Assembly: GCA_040772665.1 (NCBI GenBank)
Contig: JAXGXT010000003.1
Location: 124,001 to 188,000, forward strand
Origin: JAXGXT01 sp040772665
GTDB taxonomy: Bacteria; Bacillota; Clostridia; Lachnospirales; Anaerotignaceae
Reading direction: 5' to 3'
Length of the DNA: 64,000 nt
Shown here in pieces: positions 33,350 to 43,429 of the stretch (its first letter is position 1; every line of letters starts with the position of its first letter). The translations under genes were made by a program, and so were the position numbers. The notes beneath the pieces were generated by a model, which saw only the letters and a program-made list of their open reading frames with translations, was not told the origin of the DNA and searched no databases.

Positions 33350-34642
33350 ATGAAATGCGAAAACTGTTTGGAAAAGATGAGTTTATATCTTGATGAAGAT
33401 CTTAACAAACAAGAGCAGGAAGAACTTTTTAACCATATTGCAGAATGTGAAAGCTGCAAGAAAGAGTTTGAAGAGCTTAAAAATATAGTCGGAGATTTAA
33501 GGAAAGCTGAATTTTTAGAGCTTCCTGAAAATTACCATAAAGAGCTTATGGAAAGAATAAGCGAAGAGAAAATTATTCCGGTTGATTTTACATCAAAGAA
33601 AAAAAGTAACTGGAAAAAATATACCTCCATTGCCGCAGGCTTTCTTGTTTTAGTTGTTTTGGGAATAGGCAGAGGCTATGTTTCAAACAATCAATATGGC
33701 GAGGGTGGCAGTTCAAACACCGCATATTCTAAATCGGGCATAAGTGAGTCCTATTCTGAATCTCCCATGGCGCCTATGGAGATGAGAGGCACAGGAGGCG
33801 CAATGGACGGCGGCGAAGTGGTTTATAACCAAAGCTTTGCCGAAGAGAATGGTGCAAGTGTTGAAAATGATATTTTGGCGGAAGAAGTAAGTGAGGATAA
33901 AGAAAAAGGCACTTCCGTTACAGAGCGAAAAAAGATTAAGAATGCAAGTTTAAGCATAAGCGTTGATAGCTTTGATGCCGCCGCCATGAATATACGTCAA
34001 AATGTTGAGGGCAACGGAGGGTATGTAGAGAACTTTTACAGCTATATCTTTTATGAAGATTTAAGCCGAGATATTTCTCTTAAGGCAGGAAACCTGAACA
34101 TGAGAGTTCCGCAAGAAAACTATGAAAGCTCTTTGGCATACATTAAAACCTTGGGCAAAGTAAACAATGAAAATGAAGGTGTAAACGATATTACAAATCA
34201 ATATATAGACACTGAGGCCAGGCTTAATGTTAAAAAAGCAGAGGAAAAACGGCTTATTGAGCTTCTTGAAAAGGCAGAAAATTTAACGGACATAATGGCC
34301 ATTGAGGGCAGGCTTTCGGAGGTAAGAGGATATATTGAAAGCATTGAAGAACAGCTTAAGGGTATGGATAAGCTTGTGAGTTATTCAACAATTAATATAG
34401 ACATACAAGAAAAAGAACCTCGTGGTGTAAGCAATATTTCTGACGATTTTGGCAAAAGCATAAAAGACAGTTTTATAAAATCCATTAATTTTGTTGTGAA
34501 AGGATTTCAGCAGTTAATACTTAATATAGTTGAAATTTCTTTGCCGGCAGTGGTGGTTGGCATAACTGGTTTTGTTGTATATAAAATCATAAGGTTTGTT
34601 ATAAAAAGAAGAAATGAAAAGAAAAACAATGAAATAAAATAA
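33350..34642 (+). CDS. Membrane anti-sigma factor fused to DUF4349 domain
   Basis: A 430-residue protein. Residues 1-50 form a zinc-binding anti-sigma domain (His29-x3-Cys33-x2-Cys36, with Cys3/Cys6 near the N-terminus). A transmembrane helix spans about 93-107. A low-complexity Ser/Met/Gly-rich stretch (110-160) leads to an extracytoplasmic DUF4349 domain (about 185-365, KKIKNASLSISVDSFDAA to YSTINIDIQ) with a coiled-coil middle, and a second transmembrane helix (about 385-415) is followed by a basic tail. The DUF4349 part is presumably the sensor. AGAAAGGAGGAATAG gives a strong ribosome binding site. A terminator follows. Confidence 0.85.
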   Translation: MKCENCLEKMSLYLDEDLNKQEQEELFNHIAECESCKKEFEELKNIVGDLRKAEFLELPENYHKELMERISEEKIIPVDFTSKKKSNWKKYTSIAAGFLVLVVLGIGRGYVSNNQYGEGGSSNTAYSKSGISESYSESPMAPMEMRGTGGAMDGGEVVYNQSFAEENGASVENDILAEEVSEDKEKGTSVTERKKIKNASLSISVDSFDAAAMNIRQNVEGNGGYVENFYSYIFYEDLSRDISLKAGNLNMRVPQENYESSLAYIKTLGKVNNENEGVNDITNQYIDTEARLNVKKAEEKRLIELLEKAENLTDIMAIEGRLSEVRGYIESIEEQLKGMDKLVSYSTINIDIQEKEPRGVSNISDDFGKSIKDSFIKSINFVVKGFQQLILNIVEISLPAVVVGITGFVVYKIIRFVIKRRNEKKNNEIK

Positions 34643-34651
34643 GAAAAAATG

Positions 34652-34696
34652 AAACCGAGAGATTAGAGCATTGTCTTTAATCTCTCGGTTTTTTAT
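34652..34696 (+). terminator. Terminator of the sigma/anti-sigma operon
   Basis: ACCGAGAGATTA and TAATCTCTCGGT form a 12-bp stem followed by TTTTTT. Confidence 0.85.
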
Positions 34697-34781
34697 AAAG
34701 GAAGTTTCTGGGTTTTGCTTAACTTCATTTATTTTTTAAAAGAGGTGAAGTTAGAAAGAATAAAGAAAGTTGCCTTATATT

Positions 34782-35258
34782 TTAAATATCTTCCCAGTCT
34801 TTGCACACATCAACCCATTTTATTGAGTTTGTAAGGCTGAAAAGTTCTTCACAGCTAAGTTCTATTGCAGAGTTTCCACTTCCGCAGGCGGGAAAAACAC
34901 TTGAAAATCTTTTAAGCGAAACGTCAACATAATTTTCTGCTTCTTTTGGAACACCAAAGCTGCAAACACCGCCGATTTCGTGGCCTGTAAGGGAAAGTGT
35001 TTCTTCGGGGGAAAGCATTTTGGCTTTCATGCCGAATTCGGATTTAAATTTCTTATTATCTATTCTTGCATCTCCTGCCATTCCGATAAGTATGCAGGAG
35101 TTTTCTTTTTTAAAGGCAAGAGTTTTTGTTATTCTTGACGGATGCACATTTAAAGCCTCTGCGGCTAAGTCAACGGTTGCACTTGATGTGGGAAATTCTA
35201 ATATATCTTTATCACGTCCGAATTTTGACAAATAGTTTCTTGCATTTTCTATTGACAT
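34782..35258 (-). CDS. YbaK/EbsC-family aminoacyl-tRNA deacylase-like protein
   Basis: A 158-residue single-domain protein of the YbaK/ProX family, which hydrolyses mischarged tRNAs such as Cys- or Ala-tRNA(Pro). Family features are TSSATVDLAAEAL near residue 24, the lysine in RITKTLAFK (about 42-50), GDARIDNKKFK (about 62-72) and the GGVCSFGVP loop (about 96-104). It is stand-alone, not fused to prolyl-tRNA synthetase. The tRNA specificity cannot be assigned by reading. GGGGTGATAAA precedes the ATG. It is monocistronic and faces away from the sortase gene. Confidence 0.85.
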   Translation of the reverse strand: MSIENARNYLSKFGRDKDILEFPTSSATVDLAAEALNVHPSRITKTLAFKKENSCILIGMAGDARIDNKKFKSEFGMKAKMLSPEETLSLTGHEIGGVCSFGVPKEAENYVDVSLKRFSSVFPACGSGNSAIELSCEELFSLTNSIKWVDVCKDWEDI

Positions 35259-35700
35259 TTTATCACCCCTATAGCAATTGATTAAAAAGTATATCAGAAA
35301 TTTGAATTTTATTCAATGTTATTAAAAAACTTATATTATATTGTCAAAGTTTATTTATTTTAAACACAAACTTATTAAAAGAAAAGAAAGAAATATTAAT
35401 AAATGTGAAACTTTTTAAAGGTTTATGTGTGTCAAAGCTATAATTGGGTTTTATTAATGGCTGTTATTGAAACAATATTGAAACAAAGCAACACAAAAAG
35501 CTTATTTTAAAACTTAATTAAATTAACATCATTTTATCTCAAGCTTTTAGAAACATAAGCTTTGGATTAAACAAAAAGAAACATTTAAGAGTTTGCAACA
35601 AAGCGAATCGACATACACAGGCTTTTTAAACAGTTAAAAGCAATGGAACACTGTGTTTATGGTGCGGTTCTTATAAACAAATTCAGAGAGGGGATAGATA
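35259..35700. other. AT-rich 440-base interval upstream of the sortase
   Basis: No gene, tRNA or strong hairpin is visible. It must contain the promoter of the sortase operon, but no -35/-10 pair with good spacing stands out. Confidence 0.5.
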
Positions 35701-36489
35701 ATGCGGCTTACGAACAAAGGCTTTATTATTTTTATCTGCGTTTTCTTTTTTGCTGCAGGGATTAGCCTTGCAGGGTTTATTTTTGAAAAAAGAGAACATA
35801 AAGAGGCGAAAGTGCTTTATGAAGCTGTTCAAAAGTCTAAAAGTGAAAATGTTAAAAAGGTGTCTGCAAACAATAATGCTTCTGAAAACACTGTAAAAGA
35901 AATTGATTTCAAGGAAATGAAAGAAAAGTTTCCAGATATGGTGGGCTGGCTTTACGAAGAGGGAACAGGAATAGATTATCCCGTTGTTCAGGGAGAGGAT
36001 AATGAATTTTATCTTAGCCATCTTGCCGACGGAAGAAAAAACAAGTTAGGTGCTATATTTTTGGATTTTAGCGCCAATGATGACTTTTCTTCCCCCGTTT
36101 CCGTTATTTACGGACATGAAATTAAAAACGGAAGCATGTTCGGAAATCTGCACTATTACAGAAATCAGGAGTTTTATGAAAAATATCCCCAGTTTACACT
36201 ATTTACTGAGAATGCCGTTTTTAAAATTGAGCTTATAGGAAGCTATTTGGAAGACGGTCAGACGGGGAGTTATCCATCTGCCTTCGAAAATGAGAAGGAG
36301 TTTTTGTCCTATTTGGAAGAGGTTAAAAATAAATCCTTTTTCAAGGGAAGGGCAGAGGTGGAGTACGACGATAAAATCATCATATTTTCCACCTGTGCCT
36401 ATGATTTTTACGATGCCAGACTTGCTGTTGTGGGAACAATAAAACAGGAAGAGGCAATAGATAAATTAAAGGAAGGGGTAATGAGATGA
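35701..36489 (+). CDS. Class B sortase
   Basis: A 262-residue membrane-anchored transpeptidase that links surface proteins to peptidoglycan. Residues 7-27 form an N-terminal signal anchor. The catalytic triad is visible: His139 (YGHEIKNGSMF), Cys232 (FSTCAYDF, where class B enzymes have TLSTC) and Arg240 (DARLAV). AGAGAGGGGATAG precedes the ATG. Its stop overlaps the start of the next gene (ATGA), so translation is coupled to the N-terminal part of the surface protein, almost certainly its substrate. Clostridial class B sortases of the C. difficile type recognise (S/P)PxTG; the partner here ends in SIPKTG. Confidence 0.92.
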   Translation: MRLTNKGFIIFICVFFFAAGISLAGFIFEKREHKEAKVLYEAVQKSKSENVKKVSANNNASENTVKEIDFKEMKEKFPDMVGWLYEEGTGIDYPVVQGEDNEFYLSHLADGRKNKLGAIFLDFSANDDFSSPVSVIYGHEIKNGSMFGNLHYYRNQEFYEKYPQFTLFTENAVFKIELIGSYLEDGQTGSYPSAFENEKEFLSYLEEVKNKSFFKGRAEVEYDDKIIIFSTCAYDFYDARLAVVGTIKQEEAIDKLKEGVMR

Positions 36490-36727
36490 AAAAAGGTTTT
36501 TTAAAGAAGGCTTTTGCTTTTTTGCTTACAGCCTCCTTGGTTACACCGAATGCTGTGGCTTTTGCGGCGGATGGGGAAATGAATACTCCTGAAATAAAAC
36601 TTTTTAAGGGAGGTACTGAAGTTGTTAACGACACAGAAGTAAATGTCGGTGATGAATTTAGTATAAAATTCAAGTGGGCAAGCGAAGATAGTAAAGAGAA
36701 AGGAACACTGGGCAATCCTATAGTCGA
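36486..36727 (+). pseudogene. 5' part of IS-interrupted Cna-B surface protein gene
   Basis: Encodes the first 80 residues of a surface protein: a signal peptide (KKGFLKKAFAFLLTASLV core, probable cleavage after AFA near residue 27) and the start of the mature N-terminal domain. It is interrupted at 36727 by the IS21-family element. The remaining apparent codons (VNDGDKM then stop) come from the insertion sequence. On its own it would produce a short exported peptide. The reading frame resumes at 38930 after removing the element and one copy of the GTCGA duplication, giving the junction NPIV-DNRYDL. Confidence 0.9.
36723..36727. repeat. Target site duplication, left copy (GTCGA)
   Basis: GTCGA immediately before the left tip of the element; the same five bases follow the right tip at 38925-38929. 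Confidence 0.9.
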
Positions 36728-36774
36728 TGTCAATGACGGTGATAAAATGTAAGAAAACAGCGGTTAAATTTTGC
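36728..36774 (+). repeat. IS21 left terminal inverted repeat
   Basis: Starts TGTCAATGACGG and ends TTAAATTTTGC. It contains TAAAAT at 36743-36748, placed to act as a -10 when joined to the TTGACA of a right end. Confidence 0.85.
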
Positions 36775-36839
36775 AGTTTTATGGCGGCAGGAAAATAATC
36801 TATGTTACACTCAAAAAAACGTGAAAAGGAGTGTAGCGA

Positions 36840-38069
36840 ATGAAAGGAAAACTTTGGATGAGTATTAGAAATGACAGAAAAAAAGGATTAAGTTACACAG
36901 AAATAGCCAGAAAATATCATATTGACCCTCGCACTGCTAAAAAATATGCTGAATCGGAGACAAAACCAGCATATGAATTATCATCACCGAAGCCATCAAA
37001 ATTAGACCCTTACAAAAGCCTAATTGACACTTGGCTTGATGAAGCCCCTTACAGTGCAGTAAGAATCCATGAAAAACTAGCGGAGCAAGGCTGTACATGC
37101 AAGTATACCATTGTAAGGGAATATGTATCTTCTAAAAAGACTCAGTTAGCAGAAAAAGCCACTGTACGTTTTGAAACCATGCCAGGTCTTCAGGGGCAGG
37201 TTGACTGGGGATTTTTTGAAAACTATAGGGTGCTTCAGAATGGCGAATATAAGAAACTATATTGTTTTCTTATGATTTTAGGATATTCAAGAACCAGATA
37301 TATTGAGTTTGTTACAGACATGACTACAAATACGCTTATAAGATGTCACATAAATGCATTTAGATATTTTGGCGGATATCCTGAGGAAATTCTTTATGAC
37401 AACATGAAGCAAGTGGTTGTTAAGCGTCTGCTCAAGCAAGAAGATAGTGAACTAAATAAGCAGTTCGAAGATTTTGCAGGATTTTATGGATATAAGCCTG
37501 TTTTATGCCGTCCGTACAGAGGACAAACAAAGGGTAAAGTGGAGCGCACTGTTGCATATGTTAGGGATAACTTTATGACGGGTATTAAGTATGATTCCTT
37601 AGAAACCCTCAATCTTCAGGCAACGGCATGGTGTAATAAGGTAAACAATAAAGTTCATGGAACAACTAATGAGATTCCATTTGAGAGGCTTCTAAAAGAA
37701 AATCTTCAGCCTTTAAAAAGAGAATATATTATTGATAAAATTAATCTCAGAAGAGTTGAAAAAGACTGCCTCATCAGCTATGCCGGCAATAAATATTCCG
37801 TTCCAGCAGAATATATAGGCATGGATGTTGCAGTCATAGTTCTGGACAACATGCTTGCGGCATATCACCAAGGTAAGCAGATATCTCTGCATAGGTTATC
37901 ATACAACAGAAATGATATGGTGGTCAATAAGGAGCACTATAAAAAATTACTGTATAAGCAAACCTTTGATACAGAAAATACCCTTTTATACAATAGTAAC
38001 CTTGTAGATTTTCCATCGCCAAAGCATAGTTTAAGCCAGTATGACGAGTTAATGGGAGGTGAAATCTAA
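36840..38069 (+). CDS. istA: IS21-family transposase IstA
   Basis: A 409-residue DDE transposase. An N-terminal helix-turn-helix (KKGLSYTEIARKYHIDPRTA) binds the ends. The retroviral-integrase-type catalytic core starts at GLQGQVDWGFF (first Asp), continues with LYDNMKQ (second Asp) and ends with the Glu in GKVERTV. A C-terminal domain follows. The ATG lies eight bases after AAAAGGAG. That ribosome binding site is inside a small stem, ACACTC (36807-36812) with GAGTGT (36829-36834), which could dampen translation, as is common for transposases read from outside promoters. Confidence 0.95.
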   Translation: MKGKLWMSIRNDRKKGLSYTEIARKYHIDPRTAKKYAESETKPAYELSSPKPSKLDPYKSLIDTWLDEAPYSAVRIHEKLAEQGCTCKYTIVREYVSSKKTQLAEKATVRFETMPGLQGQVDWGFFENYRVLQNGEYKKLYCFLMILGYSRTRYIEFVTDMTTNTLIRCHINAFRYFGGYPEEILYDNMKQVVVKRLLKQEDSELNKQFEDFAGFYGYKPVLCRPYRGQTKGKVERTVAYVRDNFMTGIKYDSLETLNLQATAWCNKVNNKVHGTTNEIPFERLLKENLQPLKREYIIDKINLRRVEKDCLISYAGNKYSVPAEYIGMDVAVIVLDNMLAAYHQGKQISLHRLSYNRNDMVVNKEHYKKLLYKQTFDTENTLLYNSNLVDFPSPKHSLSQYDELMGGEI

Positions 38070-38860
38070 TGAGTGAAATTGCATATGAAAGAATTAAAAA
38101 TAATCTTCAGACTCTGAATATGAAAAACACCCTTACTATAATAGATAATTACCTGGAGCAGGCAATTCATGATAAAACCAACATTGTTGATGTGCTGGAC
38201 CATATTTTAACCCAAGAAGCCAATGCAAAGCAAACAAGGGCTGTTGATAACCAGATTCAAATGTCGGGCTTCCCCTTTAGGAAAACCTTAAATATGTTTG
38301 ATTTTTCTTTTCAGCCCAGCATAGACAAAGAACAGATAATGGAGCTGGCCACCATGCGGTTTGTAGAAAACAAAGAAAATGTAGTCTTTCTAGGAACGCC
38401 CGGTGTGGGAAAAACTCACTTAGCAGTTGCACTTGGTATGATTGCAGCGCAAAACAGATATTCCACCTATTACATAAACTGTCACAATCTAATAAGTCAG
38501 TTAAATAAAGCACACTACGAAAACCGGCTGCAGGAAAGATTAAAGACCTTTGCAAAGTATAAGGTGCTGATTATTGATGAAATAGGCTATCTGCCTATGG
38601 ATATACAAGGGGCAAATCTATTTTTTCAGTTAATTACTAAAAGGTATGAAAAAAACAGCACCATATTTACCTCAAATAAGGCATTTTCCTCATGGAATGA
38701 GGTGTTTTCAGATATAACAATCGCCTCAGCCATACTTGATAGAATCCTGCACCACTGCCAAGTTGTAAGTATAAAAGGCGAAAGCTACCGGTTAAAGGAG
38801 CGTAAGGAGATGATGAAAAGCAAGAATATAATAAATACTTTGTTTGAAAAACAGGAATAA
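38069..38860 (+). CDS. istB: IS21-family AAA+ helper ATPase IstB
   Basis: A 263-residue AAA+ ATPase that assembles on target DNA and stimulates IstA. Walker A is GTPGVGKTHLA (about residues 110-120) and Walker B is VLIIDEIGYLP (about 168-178). The ATG overlaps the istA stop by one base and AGGTGAAATC serves as ribosome binding site, so the pair is translationally coupled. Length is normal and no disruption is seen. Confidence 0.95.
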   Translation: MSEIAYERIKNNLQTLNMKNTLTIIDNYLEQAIHDKTNIVDVLDHILTQEANAKQTRAVDNQIQMSGFPFRKTLNMFDFSFQPSIDKEQIMELATMRFVENKENVVFLGTPGVGKTHLAVALGMIAAQNRYSTYYINCHNLISQLNKAHYENRLQERLKTFAKYKVLIIDEIGYLPMDIQGANLFFQLITKRYEKNSTIFTSNKAFSSWNEVFSDITIASAILDRILHHCQVVSIKGESYRLKERKEMMKSKNIINTLFEKQE

Positions 38861-38877
38861 TTTTTTGCCAAAAACCA

Positions 38878-38924
38878 GCAAAATTTAAACGCCGTTTTTA
38901 TACAAAATCAAAACGCCATTGACA
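38878..38924 (-). repeat. IS21 right terminal inverted repeat
   Basis: Ends in CCATTGACA. The tip reads TTGACA outward, a perfect -35 hexamer as known for IS21 elements. Confidence 0.85.
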
Positions 38925-41900
38925 GTCGATAATAGGTATGATTTGGCAGAGATTTCTGCGTCTATGGAATTTGACCCTACAAATGGCTCGAAAGATATCT
39001 ATTCAAAATTAATGGTTCCAGATCCAAACGATGAAGGAACTGAATATGAAAATAATTATAATTATGCCACATTACATTGGCAGACAGACTCTGAAAAGGT
39101 CACTGTTTGGGTTGTGTTTAAAGAACAGCCGGCTATGAACGGAGAAAACCCTATAAAAGATGTAAACGACGACCCTGTCATGATGAAACCCGGTGATTTA
39201 GAATGGGCGTATATGGAATTAGATGCAAAGCTGCAAGTAGACGAGGACGATGTGAACGGAAACGGAGAAACCACCATAGAACTTAGTGAAGGAATTTCCG
39301 TTAATGTAATTGTAAAGGAATATGTTCCTGCTGAAGCAAGTCTTGAAAAAAGTGTTCTAAACGGCGGAAAGTTTATTGCTGACGGAGTTGCACAGTGGCA
39401 AATCAAATATACTCATCCAAGGGACAATCAGCCTTCAAAGCTTGTAGATACATGGCCTGAGGGAATGGAGTTTGTTTCGGGAAGTGTTGAAATAACGGTA
39501 AACGGAGCAGTTGCAGATGATAGTGATATAACTACAGATGCGGCAAGCAGAACTTTAACATACGATACCGCAGGTCTTATTTCCGGTGATGAAGTTATAA
39601 TTAAATTTAAAACCAAACTGACACAAGCAGAGATGACGGGTATTTGGAGCGGCACAGCTTCAAAGACATATACAAATGAAGTTGAAGCACAGAACTCTTT
39701 GTCCCAGCTAATAGACGGCTTAAAAGATGATGCCGCAATCACAGCCAATAGCGGAAACTGGGCAGGCTTTGATTTATTTACAAAGGTAGGAGAAAACTTT
39801 AGGTATGAGAGCGATACTTACAAAAGTGATTGGAAGGTAACGGTTAAAAATGCTAATCAAAGTTTCTATACACTTGACATTGTGGACACATTAGGAAAAG
39901 ACCTTACATTAGATGTAAACACGCTAAAGATTAATGGTGTTGCTGTAACAGGCGGTAACTACACTTATGAATCCGCAGGAAAGAAATTAACTGTTAATCT
40001 TGTTAAAGATGGCACTGAATTTACCTCCCACATAAATGGCGAATATGTGATTACGTATACCACAACCATTGACAAGGACTATTTTGAAAACGCAGGAAGC
40101 GGAGATTGGACTTCTGATGATGTTAAAAACAAAGCTGTTGTTGAGTGGGCTTGGGGAAGCGGAAGCGGTATAGGCACCGGCAACAGCGGCACAGCCCCTG
40201 AGATAAGTAAGGGTGCGGATATAGACTATAACGGAGGAGCCATTGGGAAGTTGTCAGATGGATATGATTCTAAAACCCATGGTTTAAAGTGGAAAATAGT
40301 GCTTAATCCTCATGAGGTAAATTTAACTCAAATTGTGTTTAAGGATGAACTGACACAGCCAAGCGGTTATTTTGAACATTCTTATAAAAAAGACGGAGAA
40401 GCAGATGAAGCTGCCAAGAGCAGAATAAAAGCTGAAATTACAAATCAGCTTCCAAGCGGCATAACCTTGGCAGATGGCGATATTTCTCTTTCTTTAGACG
40501 GAAAGAAATTAACCGTTAAACTTGGAGGAGCCATAGGAAAAAAAACCATTACTCTTAATGTAACCACATTTGTTTGCGACCCTGCAATATGGGGAGGAAA
40601 TGTGACTGACGGAAATAATAAAAATTTCCAAAATACAGTTACCCTTGTAAAGGATGATTCAAATGGAACGATGGTTGATTCAGGTTCGGGAGTTGTTCCC
40701 ATAGTAAAACCACTTACTGTTAAAGCGGAACAAAAGGCTGTTGGAAATGTATTGAAAAAAGCAAACACAGCCTATGACCCGGAAAACAAGGTTCTTAAAT
40801 GGAAGCTTACAGTAAATGAAAACGGAACGAATTTGGGAGATATTACAATAACAGACATTCTTCCCGCAGGGCTTAAATATAAAACAGGAAGCGGCAAAGT
40901 TAAGTTTGCTTCTTCTTCGGAAAGACAATTAACCTCTGCAGAAATCAGCGGAGAAGGAACAATTATTATCAATTTAAGCAATGTTAATGAGCCTTTGGAA
41001 ATAACCTTTGAAACTGATATAGAAACAAATTCAGGCGACTTTCTTGCTGAGAGCCAAGTGACGTTTAAAAACAAAGCAACACTTACATTTACATCAGGAA
41101 GTGAAGTAACAGTTACAAGCAACGAAGTAACAGTCAAGATAAAAAATCAAGTTATGGATAAGACTGCACAGCACAATTTCCCAAGCAGCAACGAGGTTAA
41201 ATATGCTGTAAACATCAATCCGAACAAAATTGACCTTCTTGAAGGAGTTATGGGAGAAGATCCTAAGCTTCAAGTTAAGGACACCCTTGATGAAGGATTG
41301 TATCTTGACCTTGATTCCGTTAAGCTTTACAAGGCAGTTGTTTCCGGCGGAGGAACAGCGCCTAATTATGAACCCACATTTGTAAAAGACGGAGAAGCTC
41401 TTGAAAATGTTGAAGTTGAATTTGATGCTTTGAATAATTCTTTTACAGCGGACATTCCAGATTCCAAAGAAAGCTATATATTAGAGTATTCGGCATATGT
41501 TCTTAAAAAAGGTGTTAAACTTAATAACGACGTAAAGCTTATTGGAAGTGCAACAGAAGGCAGCAATAATTCCAATTCGGAAAAAGATGTTACATATTCA
41601 GCTTCGGGAGGAGGCGGAGGTAGACTTACGCTTCCCGGTGCTAAATTCCTGACTGTTGAAATTACAAAGAAAAACAGCACAGGAACACTTTTATCAGGTG
41701 CTAAATTCGGCATCTATTCAAACAAAATAGATGAAACCTCACTTTTGGCAGAGGGAACTACTAATGCAGACGGTTTCTTAACTCTTGCTTTGCCAGTTGG
41801 ACAAATCAAAAAGGTTGTAACGGCAGATGACGACGGTTGGTATATTCTCTATTATAAGGAAAAAGAGGCTCCAAGCGGCTATGCACTTGATAATGAGTGG

Positions 41901-43154
41901 TACGAGCTTAAGTTTAAATTAAGCGGAGAAATTGAGCCTGTTGAAAAAACAATTATAAATTATAAAGAAGACGGCGGAGAACTTTTTGAAATCAATCTTA
42001 TAAAGGTTGACAGCAGAGCAGACAAGAAACCTCTTGCAGAGGCAGAGTTCACAATTTCAAGAGAGCTTAACGGAACAGTTTTGGACACTCAAATTTCATC
42101 TGCAGACGGAACGCTTAAATTTGAAAATCTTATTCCGTCGGGAACATATTACATTCAGGAAACAAGATCTCCCGAAGGGAGATATAAACTTCCTGAAGAT
42201 AACTATATTAAATTTACCGTTGGTGCAGATGGAAAAATAGCAGATTTTGAAGTGTTTGCAAAAGACATTAGTGAATTTGCGGTGACTCCTGATTCCTCAA
42301 CTGTTAACGGTGCAGACGCAAAGAATTTCCCTGTTTTAACTGTTGAAAACAAATATATACCAACATCAGACCCAGATCCTGAACCAGGCCCAGGCCCAAA
42401 GCCTTCCAAGCCACGTTTTGACATAGAGCTTAAAAAGGTGGACAGTGAGGACGAGTCTCCTCTTTCAGGAGCTAAGTTCACACTTTCAAGGGAAAAAGAC
42501 GGAGGTGTGTCAGACATTCAAACAACACCTTCAAACGGAGTTATTTGGTTTAACAGCCTTGAAGCTTCGGGAACATACTATATTAAAGAAGTGGAAGCAC
42601 CTAACAAAAATTACAAGCTTCCGGAGGAAAGCTATATTAAGTTTACACTTGATGAGGAAGGAAAAATTGCCGACTATCAAGTATATACAAGCGACAGCAG
42701 TGCTTTTTCGGTTAGCTATTCAGGGGATAACATTAACGGCTTGGATGCAAAGGATTTTCCTATGCTGACGGTTGAAAACAAACAAACTCCTAAGGAAGAA
42801 GAGGAAGAACCACCTGTCGAGCCGCCTGTTGAGCCGCCTGTTGAGCCGCCAACAACACCGCCAACAGAAGGTGAAACACCTGTTACAGAAGAAAACCCAA
42901 GTGAGCCTGATGAAGAGTTTGTTATTGATATTAACGGCGACAAGGTTCCAAGAGGAAATATGAAGCCCAATGAGCAATATTTTGAACTTGACGGAACACC
43001 AATTCCTTTAGGAACTGTACCGCCAAGCAGCATTCCTAAAACAGGAGTTGAAGATACGTCACTTCTTTGGGCATTAGGTTTTATAATCTCAGTGCTTTTG
43101 GGAACTGGATTTTCTGTTTCTTTTGTTCGCAGAAGAAAATCAGAAGCTAAATAG
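38925..43154 (+). pseudogene. 3' part of the interrupted Cna-B surface protein gene with sorting signal
   Basis: The remaining 1408 codons of the surface protein, open to the stop at 43154. The TTG that would open this frame (38919) belongs to the insertion sequence tip and no signal peptide follows, so export should be lost. The intact gene would encode 1488 residues. Domains in order: a long stalk of DUF11-like/isopeptide-type beta domains (to about 41630), then three Cna-B/SpaA-like domains at about 41640-41980, 41985-42355 and 42415-42780, the last two clearly paralogous (EINLIKVDS and DIELKKVDS starts). A Pro/Glu spacer with PPVE repeats (42810-42870) leads to the sorting signal SIPKTG, a hydrophobic helix and RRRKSEAK. 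Presumed substrate of the adjacent class B sortase. Confidence 0.9.
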
Positions 43155-43197
43155 TTTTATAAGAAATGCAAAATTTTAAAAGAAATGTTTAAAAATT

Positions 43198-43243
43198 GCC
43201 GTCTCGAAAGAGTAAATCTTTTTCGAGGCGGTGTTTTTATTTT
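43198..43243 (+). terminator. Terminator after the surface protein gene
   Basis: GCCGTCTCGAAA and TTTCGAGGCGGT form a stem followed by GTTTTTATTTT. Confidence 0.8.
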
Positions 43244-43369
43244 AGAGATTTCTTTGCTTTAAGAAAAAAGTAATAATTAATTAATGCAAATCAAATGGAA
43301 TAAAAAATATCATTATGTTAGGATTATAAATATCTTAAGAAAAAATTAATCTTAAAAAGGAAACATTTT

Positions 43370-43399
43370 TTGATTTTTTAATGTCTAAAGTATTATAAA
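43370..43399 (+). promoter_or_regulatory. Candidate promoter of the CARDB ABC operon
   Basis: TTGATT (43370-43375), an 18-base spacer and TATAAA (43394-43399), 30 bases before the first start. Confidence 0.5.
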
Positions 43400-43429
43400 C
43401 AACTTTTATGGTTAGAGGGGGGAAGGTAC

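Larger units (their letters stand above)
36728..38924 (+). mobile_element. Complete IS21-family insertion sequence, 2197 bp
   Basis: Both tips begin TGTCAATG. The 47-base terminal inverted repeats (36728-36774 and 38878-38924) can be aligned without gaps and share most positions, with the inner block TTAAATTTTGC identical. The element carries istA and istB with a one-base overlap and is flanked by a 5-bp direct repeat GTCGA. Both genes are intact, so it should be transposition-competent. It sits in the sense orientation inside the surface protein gene. Confidence 0.95.

Noticed and set aside
38919..43154. A free-standing 1411-residue gene starting at TTG 38919
   Set aside because: The TTG is part of the outward TTGACA tip of the insertion sequence, there is no ribosome binding site or signal peptide, and the frame continues exactly from the fragment at 36486.
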